Shown here one piece after another: positions 1 through 8,259 of a DNA stretch of 64,000 nucleotides. The stretch is taken from NCBI RefSeq assembly GCF_050433385.1, contig NZ_JBNPXI010000010.1, positions 1 to 64,000 of the forward strand, written 5' to 3'. Below the pieces are notes generated by a model. It was not told the origin of the DNA, made no database searches, and saw nothing but the letters and a program-made list of their open reading frames with translations. This DNA is from Brassicibacter mesophilus (lineage in GTDB: Bacteria; Bacillota; Clostridia; Tissierellales; Proteiniboraceae). The translations under genes and the position numbers were made by a program. Each line of letters opens with the position of its first letter. Position 1 is the first letter of the stretch.

Positions 1-15
1 TTGAACAATGTGAAA

Positions 16-91
16 GCCAGCGTCTTTAGGCGCTGGCCGGTAACAGCCCCTTATAGGGGCAGAGCAAACCACCCGTTAGACGGGTGGTGCT
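16..91. mobile_element. Hairpin array, possible IS200/IS605-type element end
   Basis: Three strong hairpins lie back to back: 16-24 with 29-37 (one wobble pair), 46-50 with 56-60, and 68-75 with 81-88, with an outer helix 63-65/89-91 around the last. GC content is far above the surrounding DNA. Closely spaced hairpins of this kind, including a CCACCCG-loop-CGGGTGG stem, occur at the ends of IS200/IS605-family elements, where they serve as transposase recognition hairpins or as part of the TnpB/IscB guide RNA. No transposase is visible because the window starts here. The assignment is inference from structure; a stand-alone structured RNA or part of the asnA leader is possible. Confidence 0.4.
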
Positions 92-167
92 GATTTTCAA
101 AAAAATATGTTTGTGAATAAGAAAACTTAAACTATATTAAATTTACTAAAACTAAGGAGGCAAAATT

Positions 168-1181
168 ATGGTAAACAGTTTATTAATACCTGATGAGTAT
201 TTCTCGAATCTTGATGTAATAAGTACTGAGATAGCAATTAAGAAACTTAAAGATTTTTTTGAAGAGGAGTTAGCAAAGGAACTTAATTTGACTAGAGTAT
301 CTGCACCACTTTTTGTTAGACCAGAAACTGGACTTAATGATAACTTAAATGGTATTGAAAAGCCGGTATCATTTATGGTAAGAAGTGATAATAACTCTAA
401 ACTGGAGATAGTTCATTCCTTAGCCAAATGGAAAAGAATGGCGTTGCATAAGTATGGATTCAAACCTGACGAAGGTCTTTATACCGATATGAATGCAATA
501 AGACCTGACGAAGATTTGGATAACATACACTCAATATATGTTGATCAATGGGACTGGGAGAAGGTTATAGAAAAAACTCAAAGAAATGAAGAGACTCTTA
601 AAAGTATAGTTAGTGGGATATTTGGTGTATTCAAAAGAACTGAAGATTATGTTTCAAATCTTTATCCACAGCTTGCTAGAATCTTACCGGAAGAAATCAC
701 ATTTATTACAACACAAGAATTAGAAGATAAGTACCCTCAGCTTACTCCAAAAGAGAGAGAGCATGCTATATCAAAAGAAAAAAAGGCTGTATTTATTATG
801 AAGATAGGTGATGTTCTTAAGTCAGGAATAAAGCATGATGGAAGATCACCGGATTATGATGATTGGGATCTAAATGGAGATATAATATTTTGGAATCCAG
901 TTCTTAATCAAGGGTTAGAATTATCGTCTATGGGAATAAGAGTAGATGCAAATGCTTTAAGCAGACAGCTACAGAAAGCTGACTGCGAAGACAGAAGTGA
1001 ACTCGAGTATCATAAGTTACTATTAGAAGAAAAGCTGCCACTTACAATTGGTGGAGGTATAGGGCAGTCAAGAATATGTATGTTCTTCCTTCAAAAGGCT
1101 CACATTGGTGAAGTACAGGCGTCTATTTGGCCAGAAGATATGATTGACAAATGTAAAGAATCGAATATTTACTTGCTATAA
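168..1181 (+). CDS. asnA: Aspartate--ammonia ligase AsnA
   Basis: Ammonia-dependent asparagine synthetase, which converts aspartate, ammonia and ATP to asparagine, AMP and PPi in the cytoplasm. The 337-residue length is normal for AsnA, a class II aminoacyl-tRNA-synthetase-like fold. Family hallmarks visible are SAPLFVRPETGLND near residues 45-58, KWKRMALHKYGF near 87-98, TDMNAIRPDED near 106-116, YVDQWDWE near 125-132, and the C-terminal GGGIGQSRICMFFL motif near 297-310. The ATG is preceded by AAGGAGG at good spacing. The gene appears to be monocistronic, with a hairpin just after the stop. No T-box was recognised in the short upstream leader. Confidence 0.96.
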   Translation: MVNSLLIPDEYFSNLDVISTEIAIKKLKDFFEEELAKELNLTRVSAPLFVRPETGLNDNLNGIEKPVSFMVRSDNNSKLEIVHSLAKWKRMALHKYGFKPDEGLYTDMNAIRPDEDLDNIHSIYVDQWDWEKVIEKTQRNEETLKSIVSGIFGVFKRTEDYVSNLYPQLARILPEEITFITTQELEDKYPQLTPKEREHAISKEKKAVFIMKIGDVLKSGIKHDGRSPDYDDWDLNGDIIFWNPVLNQGLELSSMGIRVDANALSRQLQKADCEDRSELEYHKLLLEEKLPLTIGGGIGQSRICMFFLQKAHIGEVQASIWPEDMIDKCKESNIYLL

Positions 1182-1193
1182 ATTGATACAAAT

Positions 1194-1223
1194 AGAGATA
1201 TACATTTAGCTTTGTATATCTCT
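1194..1223 (+). terminator. Hairpin downstream of asnA
   Basis: An 11-bp perfect stem (1194-1204 with 1213-1223) follows the asnA stop codon. The T-run after it is broken (ATAATTATGTTAT), so termination may be weak. Confidence 0.4.
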
Positions 1224-1288
1224 ATAATTATGTTATTATATTGTAAGAAGGAAATAGAATGTAATATTTTTATAGGGAGTTAGACTTT

Positions 1289-1762
1289 ATGGCTATCAAT
1301 AAAAAAAACATGTATTTTTTATTATTAGGGATTGGAATAGGAATGCTAGTAACTAGCCTGCTAAATATGATTTACCCAGAAGTTAAACATACTCAGTACA
1401 CCGACGAACAGATAAAGCAGAGAGCTACTGAATTAGGGATGGTTTCTTTAAAAGATGTTATTAATGAAAATGAAAAAGAGAAGGAAATGGCTGCAAAAGA
1501 AAAAAATGATGATAATGCAGCTGCAACCAACGAGAATAAACAAAAACAGGAATCTGAAACAGTTAGCTTCATAATAAGAAAAGGGGATACAAGTGAGGAA
1601 ATAGTTGAAGGGCTTTATGAACAAAAAATCATAACGGATAAAGAAAAATTAATGGATGTTATTATACAGAAAAATGCACAACGTAGGTTTAATTATGGAA
1701 AGTATGATATACAAAAAGGAATAGACTATGAAGCTTTAGTTGAAATTCTAACAAAAAAGTAG
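1289..1762 (+). CDS. Membrane-anchored protein with MltG/YceG-like N-terminal fold
   Basis: A 157-residue protein with one N-terminal membrane segment (about residues 7-28), a charged Lys/Glu/Asn-rich linker (about 60-92) and a C-terminal domain (about 93-155). The C-terminal domain has the pattern VSFIIRKGDTSEEIV, II at about 115, then YDIQKGIDYEALVEIL, which resembles the small LysM-like module in front of the catalytic domain of MltG/YceG lytic transglycosylases. The catalytic domain is absent, so it is probably a non-enzymatic cell-wall-associated protein. Start ATG follows AGGGAGT with 8-nt spacing. Function is not assigned. Confidence 0.75.
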   Translation: MAINKKNMYFLLLGIGIGMLVTSLLNMIYPEVKHTQYTDEQIKQRATELGMVSLKDVINENEKEKEMAAKEKNDDNAAATNENKQKQESETVSFIIRKGDTSEEIVEGLYEQKIITDKEKLMDVIIQKNAQRRFNYGKYDIQKGIDYEALVEILTKK

Positions 1763-1818
1763 CAAATAATACTTGATAAGACCCTTTGCTGAAAATTGCA
1801 GTCTGTGGGGGAATTTAA

Positions 1819-2754
1819 ATGAGCTATATTAATGAGAGATTAGAAAATATAATCAATGAAACTATAAAAGGAAACTACAGCATTAAGGATATTGGACATC
1901 ATCAGCTTGGAAGACACTATGTATATGAAATCACTGGAGAAGATAAATCAGAATATATATTAAAAATATACGGGAAAGCATTTAGATTTTGCAATGAGAT
2001 TATTGGACTGGAATTGCTAAACGAAAAGATAATATGTCCGAATATTATTAATAAAAGCAAATCAGAAAGTGAAGTCGAATGGCTACTTATGAATAAATTA
2101 GATGGAGTAGTATTAGAAGATGTTTGGAACGATATAACAACTGATAACAAAATAGCTATTATTGAAAAACTTGGTGAATTAATGGGGAAAATGCATAGCT
2201 GCTATAAATATGATTACTACGGTATATGGGAAACTTGTGGTACAGCAATCCTCAATCACAAGAATTTTATAGAGTATAGAAAAGATAAAGATAGAGTAAT
2301 AATTAATAACATAATTAGCCAACAGCTACCTCATATGGAGTTGTTGGCAGACGCTTATTACAATTTGACAAAATATTATCAAACATTGTTTACTGATAGT
2401 TCTCCAAGGCTATGTCATCACGATTTTTCTCCAAGAAACATTCTAGTTGTAAAAGATGATGAGTATTGGAGAGTAAATGGAATCATTGATTTTGAGCATT
2501 GCTATCCGGATGATCCAGACATAGACTTTACTGATCTATATCAAACAATTTTTCTTGATGAACCATACTTGGCTAAATATTTAATTAATGGATATTCTAA
2601 ATATATGAGTATTTCTGAGGACCTAGCTTATAAAATGCAGTATTATTTATTAAATAAAGGATTATTTATATGTAGCTGGGCATATGAATACACCATAGAT
2701 TATTATAATCAAGGAGTTAATCTACTAAGAAGACTGCTATATAATAATCCATAA
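1819..2754 (+). CDS. Aminoglycoside phosphotransferase (APH) family kinase
   Basis: A protein-kinase-fold small-molecule phosphotransferase of 311 residues. The catalytic loop reads CHHDFSPRN at residues 199-207 (Brenner HxDxxxxN motif) and the metal-binding loop is IIDFEHCYPDDPDIDF at about 222-237. The N-terminal lobe contains YILKIYG, with the likely ATP-binding lysine. The natural substrate cannot be told from sequence: family members phosphorylate antibiotics, choline, homoserine or sugars. It stands alone after a GGGGG-type ribosome binding site, so there is no operon clue. Resistance should not be assumed. Confidence 0.8.
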   Translation: MSYINERLENIINETIKGNYSIKDIGHHQLGRHYVYEITGEDKSEYILKIYGKAFRFCNEIIGLELLNEKIICPNIINKSKSESEVEWLLMNKLDGVVLEDVWNDITTDNKIAIIEKLGELMGKMHSCYKYDYYGIWETCGTAILNHKNFIEYRKDKDRVIINNIISQQLPHMELLADAYYNLTKYYQTLFTDSSPRLCHHDFSPRNILVVKDDEYWRVNGIIDFEHCYPDDPDIDFTDLYQTIFLDEPYLAKYLINGYSKYMSISEDLAYKMQYYLLNKGLFICSWAYEYTIDYYNQGVNLLRRLLYNNP

Positions 2755-2759
2755 AAGGG

Positions 2760-2790
2760 AGTGGATAGTAATTAATATCCACTTTCTTAT
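2760..2790. terminator. Hairpin between convergent genes
   Basis: Stem 2760-2767 with 2776-2783 and a T-rich 3' side sits between the APH-like gene (+) and the small membrane protein gene (-). It could serve both directions, since the opposite strand also ends in a T-rich stretch. Confidence 0.6.
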
Positions 2791-2818
2791 TTATTAGGTA
2801 CAAGTAGAGTTTTTATTG

Positions 2819-3013
2819 TTAGTATTTGAAATTAGATCCACCAAATAAGAAGATAATTATAATAATAATAAGAAATAACCAAATATAGCCATCAAAAAAA
2901 TAGTTTGTGATTGCTTCTTTGTTTTCTACAATATTTATTTCTGGTCTTTCATTTTCTGGCTGCTTTATCTGTTCTAATTTTGGCTCAATATTGATTCTTT
3001 TTCTTCTAGCCAT
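2819..3013 (-). CDS. Small C-terminally anchored membrane protein
   Basis: A 64-residue protein with a basic N-terminus (MARRKRIN), a polar stretch to about residue 40 and one very hydrophobic segment (about 43-59, with seven consecutive isoleucines) close to the C-terminus, ending GGSNFKY. This predicts a tail-anchored topology. An AGGAGG site sits 8 nt before the ATG on the minus strand, which supports real translation. The family is not recognised. Its shape recalls small sporulation or envelope proteins of Firmicutes, but nothing specific supports that. Confidence 0.65.
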   Translation of the reverse strand: MARRKRINIEPKLEQIKQPENERPEINIVENKEAITNYFFDGYIWLFLIIIIIIFLFGGSNFKY

Positions 3014-3195
3014 TATACGGCACCTCCTTTTATACGCTCAATATATATTATGTTAGTTATAGTATATTGTTACTTGTCTAGAAGGTGTTAATGTACTACT
3101 TTGAATTATTAAATCTTTAATATAGATTTTAGAATATTTTAGTTCTCTCTTTATCATACTATTAATGAATGAGTTAATAGTAAAGGAGTGGTACG

Positions 3196-3369
3196 ATGCA
3201 AAACAATGTTAATTTTGAAGATATTAAAAAAAGATTCCAAAATGCAAGTGTTGATGAAAAGATACAAATATATACTACAACACAAGGACTAACAGTTGAA
3301 CAATTTAAAGAGCTTCTTAGAATGTTTCCTATACAGCATTTAGATAAACTAGAAAGAGCAATGGCATGA
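3196..3369 (+). CDS. Small 57-residue protein, unknown
   Basis: ORF of 57 codons starting ATG at 3196 with AAAGGAG 7-8 nt upstream and a strong terminator directly after the TGA. The product begins MQNNVNFEDIKKRF and is charged and probably helical (QLTVEQ-type helix starts, FKELLRMF, HLDKLERAMA). No membrane segment or cysteine is present. The good ribosome site, codon use like its neighbours and its own terminator support a real gene. Family not recognised. It is divergent from the small membrane protein gene at 2819-3013. Confidence 0.65.
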   Translation: MQNNVNFEDIKKRFQNASVDEKIQIYTTTQGLTVEQFKELLRMFPIQHLDKLERAMA

Positions 3370-3370
3370 G

Positions 3371-3393
3371 ACCCGGATAACCGGGTTTTTTCT
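3371..3393 (+). terminator. Rho-independent terminator
   Basis: Stem ACCCGG/CCGGGT with an ATAA loop, followed by six T, immediately after the 57-residue ORF. Confidence 0.9.
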
Positions 3394-3524
3394 TTATATA
3401 TCATAAAATGTTAAAGAATTCTATTAATAATGAGTGTTGATTTTATAGCAATTTTCTAATATTATACTTTTCAGGATAAGTTTTTCGGGTAATAATATTT
3501 TGAAAAATATAAGGGGAAGATTTT

Positions 3525-4145
3525 ATGGAGCAAGCTATAGTTCAATTTGCAAAAAATATTGTTTTAAACAATACATTATTATCATATATATTCTTTTTTT
3601 TATCTCAATCATTACAGGTATTATTTCCACCTTATCCTGGAGATATGATTCTTATTTTAGAAGGATATTTATCAGGATTAGTTGGATTAAATACACTATT
3701 GATTGTAGCAAATGCAGTTACTGCAACAATTCTCTCGTCTGTTTTGCTATACAATATAGGATGGGTAAAAGAAGAGAAAATTTTACATTTGAAAATAATA
3801 CATTACCTATTTGAAACTGGCAAAATAGACAAGCTTAAGAAGCTTTTTAAGAAACTAGGTGTGTCTGTTATAATATTAAGTAAGTTTATACCGGGAATTT
3901 ATTCGTTAACAGTATTAGCTGCAGGTATATTTAAGCTCAATAAGAGGAATTCATATATTGCAATTTCAGTTATATCATTTTTACATAATACTGCATTTAT
4001 AATGCTTGGTAAAGTTGTTGGAGAGAACTGGTCTATAATATTTAACAAAATAAACATATACAATAAGTACATAAGCATTATATTAATAGCTGGAGTTCTT
4101 ATATACTTACTATTATTATCACTTAAAAAGAAACTGCTAGAATAA
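3525..4145 (+). CDS. DedA-family membrane protein
   Basis: A 206-residue polytopic membrane protein of the DedA/SNARE-associated family. Hallmarks are FPPYPGDMIL near residues 34-43 and the re-entrant-loop motif SKFIPGIYSLTVLAAG near 119-134 (normally F-x-R-x-x-P-G-x-R; the second arginine is replaced here). Family members are proposed to transport or flip undecaprenyl phosphate or phospholipids at the cytoplasmic membrane. ATG follows AAGGGGAAG. An overlapping frame from 3500 is a shadow. The next gene starts 11 nt downstream, so the two are probably co-transcribed. Confidence 0.85.
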   Translation: MEQAIVQFAKNIVLNNTLLSYIFFFLSQSLQVLFPPYPGDMILILEGYLSGLVGLNTLLIVANAVTATILSSVLLYNIGWVKEEKILHLKIIHYLFETGKIDKLKKLFKKLGVSVIILSKFIPGIYSLTVLAAGIFKLNKRNSYIAISVISFLHNTAFIMLGKVVGENWSIIFNKINIYNKYISIILIAGVLIYLLLLSLKKKLLE

Positions 4146-4156
4146 GGGGGATTATC

Positions 4157-4834
4157 TTGAAAAAGACATTACTGTTCAAAATTTTACTAGTTATTTCGTT
4201 ACCTTTATTATTACTTCTTACAAATATAGAAGTAGCTACATTTGACTTAAGCTTTTTTGAAAAAAAGTATACTGAATATAACATCATGGATGAAACAGGA
4301 ATAGATAAAGAGAACCTTATGAAAGTTACAGAGGGGCTACTTGATTATCTAAAAGACAAAAGACAGGATATTATTATGTTTACCGAAGTAAATGGGGAGG
4401 TCGAGCAAGTATTTGAGGAACGAGAAATCCTACATATGAAGGACGTAAAAGATCTATTTGATAAGGGGTATAGATTAAGAAATATATTCTTATTTACATC
4501 TATCATATCTATGGCTTACATGGTATTATTTCAAAGAAAGCAGCTTGGTAAGACATTCTTGATTTCGGCCATTTGGCCGCTGGTATTGATGATCATTTTA
4601 GCCATATTAATGTATATCGATTTTTACAAATATTTCACTTACTTCCATGAGATTTTCTTTACTAATGACTTGTGGTTGCTTAATCCTAAAACAGATATTC
4701 TTATTCAAATGCTCCCGTTAGAATTCTTTAATAGTATAGCTTATAAAATAGTTGTATTTTTTACTATAGAACTAGCTTTAATTTTGATAATAGGGACAGT
4801 TCTATATAAAAAAAGCAAGCATATTCAAAACTGA
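4157..4834 (+). CDS. TIGR01906/DUF1461 integral membrane protein
   Basis: A 225-residue protein matching the TIGR01906 (DUF1461) pattern: an N-terminal membrane segment (about 7-25), then an extracytoplasmic region with LLDYLKDKR and HMKDVKDLFDKGYRLRN (about 90-108), followed by three further membrane segments (about 110-125, 137-155, 198-218). Starts with TTG behind AAGGGGG. Function of the family is unknown; it frequently lies beside DedA genes, as here. Confidence 0.8.
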   Translation: MKKTLLFKILLVISLPLLLLLTNIEVATFDLSFFEKKYTEYNIMDETGIDKENLMKVTEGLLDYLKDKRQDIIMFTEVNGEVEQVFEEREILHMKDVKDLFDKGYRLRNIFLFTSIISMAYMVLFQRKQLGKTFLISAIWPLVLMIILAILMYIDFYKYFTYFHEIFFTNDLWLLNPKTDILIQMLPLEFFNSIAYKIVVFFTIELALILIIGTVLYKKSKHIQN

Positions 4835-4912
4835 TTGTAAGCAATAATTACCCTCAAATAGTTATAGATTATTTCATTTTTGGAAATAATTTAGAAAAAT
4901 AGGAGGGTTAAA

Positions 4913-5887
4913 ATGGATACTAATGTATATATAAAGAAAGTAAAAAATAAGTTGACTGAAACTACAAATAAAATAAGGCTGCGAAGATACTATACTGAGA
5001 AATTAAGTGAAGGTAAAACTTATATAGCTACAATAGTAGACAAGATTGTTTTTAGATCTTTTATTACCTTAATTTGCTTTTTATTTATTAACATTAACAC
5101 AAAGAGTATATTATTTTCTTTACTAATTACATTCCAACTGTTTATTTTATACAACATTTTAGCTTATAAAATAAATCAAAAAAGATTAAATAAAAGAATT
5201 GAAAAAATAAATCATGTAGTTGTAGGTGAAAAAATACTTAAAGATTTACTAAATAAGTCTCCCTATGATTTTGAGGAATACATTAAAGAAATTCTTGAGA
5301 AATGTGGGTTCCAAAGCATCGAATCAGTAAATAGAAAAGATATAGACCTAATAGGGACTTTAGGTAATCAGAAAACAGGGATAAAGCTTTACCAATACAA
5401 TAGCGATTATAAAGTAAGTATTAACAATATAAGAGATTTTTTTCTTGAACTAAGGGAACTGGACATTTCAGAAGGGATAGTAATTACAACATCCACATTT
5501 TCTAAAGACATTAATAATTTTTTGCCTAAACTAAAAAACTACGCTGCCATTAGGTTATTTAATCTAGAAGCAATTATTAAGCTAATGAAAAAAGCAGATA
5601 TGTATCCTTCAGAATCAGAAATTAAAAGAATAATTCTAAGTGAAATAATAGAAGGTAGGCCTAAGTTAAAGAACTATAAAGATACGGTGCTTTCTAAGAA
5701 TAAGACATTAAAATATTTTGTTATCAGCTTTATATTGATGATGTTTAGTAGAATTACTCCATACAAATCATACTATAAGATAGTTTCTTATATATTAGTG
5801 TTTATTGGTGTTATTTCCATTATTGGTATAGTCATTGAGTTTTTTGCTAATAGAGCTACTGCTCAAGAAGATAATAATATTTTGTAG
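4913..5887 (+). CDS. Membrane-anchored Mrr-like restriction endonuclease-fold protein
   Basis: A 324-residue protein with hydrophobic pairs near residues 48-85 and 267-310 flanking a soluble domain (about 110-230) of the Mrr-catalytic type. The domain shows the order FEEYIKEILEKCGF, then DIDLIGTLG, then GIKLYQYNSDYKVS, then a helix and EGIVITTSTFS, then a final helix with LEAIIKLM. The Asp of the active site is kept (DIDLIG), but the usual QxK strand reads IKLYQY, so the catalytic lysine appears to be lost or moved. Probably a degenerate nuclease with a binding or sensing role at the membrane. ATG follows AGGAGGG. It seems to be transcribed alone. Confidence 0.7.
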   Translation: MDTNVYIKKVKNKLTETTNKIRLRRYYTEKLSEGKTYIATIVDKIVFRSFITLICFLFININTKSILFSLLITFQLFILYNILAYKINQKRLNKRIEKINHVVVGEKILKDLLNKSPYDFEEYIKEILEKCGFQSIESVNRKDIDLIGTLGNQKTGIKLYQYNSDYKVSINNIRDFFLELRELDISEGIVITTSTFSKDINNFLPKLKNYAAIRLFNLEAIIKLMKKADMYPSESEIKRIILSEIIEGRPKLKNYKDTVLSKNKTLKYFVISFILMMFSRITPYKSYYKIVSYILVFIGVISIIGIVIEFFANRATAQEDNNIL

Positions 5888-5949
5888 AAATAACACAAAG
5901 TCAAAAGTATTTACAATAGCAAATAAATAATATAGAATATGCTTGTTAA

Positions 5950-6117
5950 AAGACAGAGTAGGTAAAGCGCGTTAAGTGTTAAAGGATGGGAAGTTGCCTT
6001 TGAACGAAGGGCTTATCGAAGTAAGTCTGCGATACTTTACTGCATCCGCTGTTACATTAGAGAGCTGATCTTCTCTTTAGTGTGGCAAAAGACTGTCACA
6101 TAAAAGAGAAGGGAGGT
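5950..6117 (+). promoter_or_regulatory. Tetrahydrofolate (THF) riboswitch, translational type
   Basis: The stretch carries conserved THF-aptamer blocks: AGAGTAGGTAAAGCGCGTTA near 5955, GGATGGGAAGTTGCC near 5984, and the 3' block CTTTACTGCATCCGCTGT ending near 6052. The short P1 pairs ACAG (about 5953) with CTGT (about 6049), and P2 pairs GTAAAG with CTTTAC. Downstream, a long hairpin (6070-6078 with 6103-6111, plus 6081-6087 with 6094-6100) ends on the first G of the GGGAGG ribosome site of folT. Folate binding would therefore control translation. This fits the adjacent folate transporter gene. Confidence 0.9.
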
Positions 6118-6124
6118 GAAGTAA

Positions 6125-6895
6125 GTGATCAAATTGTCATCAAGAAAGTTGATGGACACAAGAACACTTGTAGGAGCTAGCTTGCTTACTGGGATAAGTA
6201 TAATATTGACAAGAGCATTTTCTGTTATTTTACCACTTGCAGGTCTTCCTGCTTTAAGGTTTGGATTTGGAGAGATACCCCTTGCTGTTACAGGTATATT
6301 ATTTGGACCTTTAGCTGGTGGATTAAGCGGTGCAGTTGCTGATATACTTGGAGTAATAATAAATCCTCAGGGAGCATTTTTCCCAGGGTTTACACTGAGC
6401 AGTATTTTATGGGGAGTAATACCAGGCATTATTTATAAATTAATTAGAAAAAGAATGTTTCGTATTAACTTCAACATTATAAATACCTCGGTACTAATAG
6501 GATTAGCTTTTGGAGTAGTAAATGTTTTGTTTAGTAATAATGTATTGACATTGAAAAACGGGACATACTATTTATATGCTAAACCTATGCCTATATTCTA
6601 TGCTGTAGGTTACGTAGCTATTGTTTTAGCTTTTATTGTTGTGCCAATCATAGTAAGTAGAAAAGAAAAGCAAAAGAACAAGTTATACACCTTAGACAAA
6701 ATTCTTTTTACCATCACTGTTCCATACGTAATAATATCATTAGGGCTGAATACTCTTTGGCTTTCTATTATGTTCCAAAAAGGATTTGTAATACTTTTGC
6801 CAGGTAGAATATTAGCTGGGTTGGCAGTTATACCAATGCATTCAACTATAGTATATACGCTTTCTAAGTATTTTAAATATGTTAAAGAAAAATAA
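6125..6895 (+). CDS. folT: Folate ECF transporter S component FolT, enlarged
   Basis: Substrate-binding membrane subunit of a group II energy-coupling-factor transporter for folates; it borrows the shared EcfAA'T module encoded elsewhere. Family motifs are ALRFGFGEIPLAVTGILFGP near residues 38-57, AVADILGVIINP near 69-80, FFPGFTLSSILWG near 85-97, and LGLNTLWLSIMF plus LLPGRI near 206-227. At 256 residues it is longer than usual (about 170-190). The extra 75-80 residues (about 110-190) add what looks like two membrane segments before the last two. GTG start behind GGGAGG. Placement after a THF riboswitch supports folate. Confidence 0.88.
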   Translation: MIKLSSRKLMDTRTLVGASLLTGISIILTRAFSVILPLAGLPALRFGFGEIPLAVTGILFGPLAGGLSGAVADILGVIINPQGAFFPGFTLSSILWGVIPGIIYKLIRKRMFRINFNIINTSVLIGLAFGVVNVLFSNNVLTLKNGTYYLYAKPMPIFYAVGYVAIVLAFIVVPIIVSRKEKQKNKLYTLDKILFTITVPYVIISLGLNTLWLSIMFQKGFVILLPGRILAGLAVIPMHSTIVYTLSKYFKYVKEK

Positions 6896-6900
6896 TAATA

Positions 6901-6930
6901 AGCTACTAGTCTATCTAGTAGCTTTAATTT
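6901..6930 (+). terminator. Terminator after folT
   Basis: Nine-base-pair stem (6901-6909 with 6915-6923) followed by TTAATTTT, directly after the folT stop. Confidence 0.7.
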
Positions 6931-6950
6931 TAAGGAGGGTAAATTCACAC

Positions 6951-7523
6951 ATGAAAAAAGTTTTAGCTATAATGGGTAGCCCTAGAAAAAATATGAATAC
7001 AGACAAGCTTCTTGACAGTGTATTAGATGGAGTTAAAACTACTGGTGCGCAAATAAAGAAAATATACCTTAAAGACCTTAAATTTTCACCATGCATAGGT
7101 TGTGATTCATGTACTAAAACGGGAATATGCTTTATGAAAGATGATATGAAAAGTGTTTATGAGGATTTCAATACTAGTGATGCTATAATAATTGCTTCTC
7201 CACTATATTTTAATACTGTAAGTAGTTTAACAAAAATGATGATAGACAGATGTCAAGTTTATTGGTCAAGCAAATACGTTTTGAAGAATCCATCTATTGA
7301 TGTGAATAAAAAGAGAGAAGGGTTATTTATTTCTGTTGGTGGAGCGCCGTTTAAAGAGGATCATTTTATTGCATGTATTCCTGTGATGGATTTGTTTTTT
7401 AAAGCGATCAATACTAAATATAAAGATAATATTTTTGCATCTCATACAGACGCTTCGCCAATATGGGAGAGGAAAGAATTATTAGCAGAAGCTTATAATA
7501 AAGGAACTAAAATATTTGAATAA
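6951..7523 (+). CDS. Flavodoxin-fold NADPH-dependent FMN reductase family protein
   Basis: A 190-residue flavodoxin-like oxidoreductase. The N-terminal FMN phosphate loop is VLAIMGSPRKNMNTDKLL (about residues 4-21), followed by the iron-sulfur-flavoprotein-like cysteine block SPCIGCDSCTKTGIC (about 46-60), MKDDM, and IIASPLYFNTVSSLTKMMID (about 79-98). I chose ATG 6951 because AAGGAGGG sits before it; an in-frame start at 6879 would lie inside folT and the terminator. It probably reduces flavin, quinone or nitro compounds; the exact electron acceptor is unknown. Confidence 0.85.
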   Translation: MKKVLAIMGSPRKNMNTDKLLDSVLDGVKTTGAQIKKIYLKDLKFSPCIGCDSCTKTGICFMKDDMKSVYEDFNTSDAIIIASPLYFNTVSSLTKMMIDRCQVYWSSKYVLKNPSIDVNKKREGLFISVGGAPFKEDHFIACIPVMDLFFKAINTKYKDNIFASHTDASPIWERKELLAEAYNKGTKIFE

Positions 7524-7673
7524 ATGATGATAGTTTCTCATACTCATGTAAAGTAACTCATAAAGATTTTTATGTGACATTTGATTTTTCTCACTAAAAG
7601 CTTTATAATCTTATTGTTAGATCGTTTGTTAAATGTCAACAATATATAAAAGATACATAAGGAGGAAGAAAGT

Positions 7674-8246
7674 ATGAGAAAAGAACTACCGATAGCATTA
7701 TCAAACAGACACGTACATCTAAGCAAAGAACATATTGAAACATTATTTGGTGAAGGATATGAGCTCAAAAAGATGAAAGACCTTTCACAACCGGGACAAT
7801 ATGCATGTGAAGAAAAAGTTGATGTAGTTGGACCTAAAAATACATTAAAAGGTGTAAGAGTATTAGGACCAGCTAGAGGAAACACCCAGATTGAGGTATC
7901 ATTAGCTGATGGATTTGTATTAGGTGTTGTACCACCAGTTAGAGATTCAGGTGATTTAGCTGGAAGTCCAGGAGCTAAGCTTATAGGACCTAAAGGCGAA
8001 GTTGAAATAAGTGAGGGAATAATAGCAGCTGCAAGACATATTCATATGCATACATCTGATGCTGAAGAATTTGGGGTAAAAGATAAAGATAGAGTAAAAG
8101 TAAGAATATCAGGAGAAAGAGGACTTGTATTTGAAAATGTCTTAGTAAGAGTGCATGAAAACTATGCATTAGAAATGCACGTAGATGTAGAAGAAGGAAA
8201 TGCCGCAGGAGTAAAAAATGGCAATATAGTTGAATTAATAAAATAA
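7674..8246 (+). CDS. pduL: Phosphate propanoyltransferase, PduL family
   Basis: PduL-type phosphotransacylase, interconverting acyl-CoA and acyl phosphate. The 190-residue protein has both PduL repeats with their zinc-binding histidines: SNRHVHLS (about residues 10-17), ARHIHMHTSDA (about 119-129) and MHVDVEEGNA (about 163-172), plus GPKNTLKGVRVLGPARG (about 43-59). No N-terminal microcompartment-targeting extension is present and no shell genes are nearby, so it is likely a free cytosolic enzyme. It is followed 13 nt later by deoC. Acetaldehyde released by DeoC could feed acetyl-CoA to this enzyme; that link is inference. Confidence 0.9.
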   Translation: MRKELPIALSNRHVHLSKEHIETLFGEGYELKKMKDLSQPGQYACEEKVDVVGPKNTLKGVRVLGPARGNTQIEVSLADGFVLGVVPPVRDSGDLAGSPGAKLIGPKGEVEISEGIIAAARHIHMHTSDAEEFGVKDKDRVKVRISGERGLVFENVLVRVHENYALEMHVDVEEGNAAGVKNGNIVELIK

Positions 8247-8259
8247 TGGAGGTATCTTG

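Noticed and set aside
1819..2754. Antibiotic resistance gene
   Set aside because: Only the general kinase fold is supported; no match to a specific resistance enzyme can be argued.
3500..3814. 104-codon frame overlapping the DedA gene
   Set aside because: Shadow of the DedA gene in another frame; no plausible start and odd composition.
7626..7642. TTGTTAAATGTCAACAA as a Rex box before pduL
   Set aside because: The repeat has 17 positions while Rex sites have 18, and the inner bases do not match; kept only as an inverted repeat.
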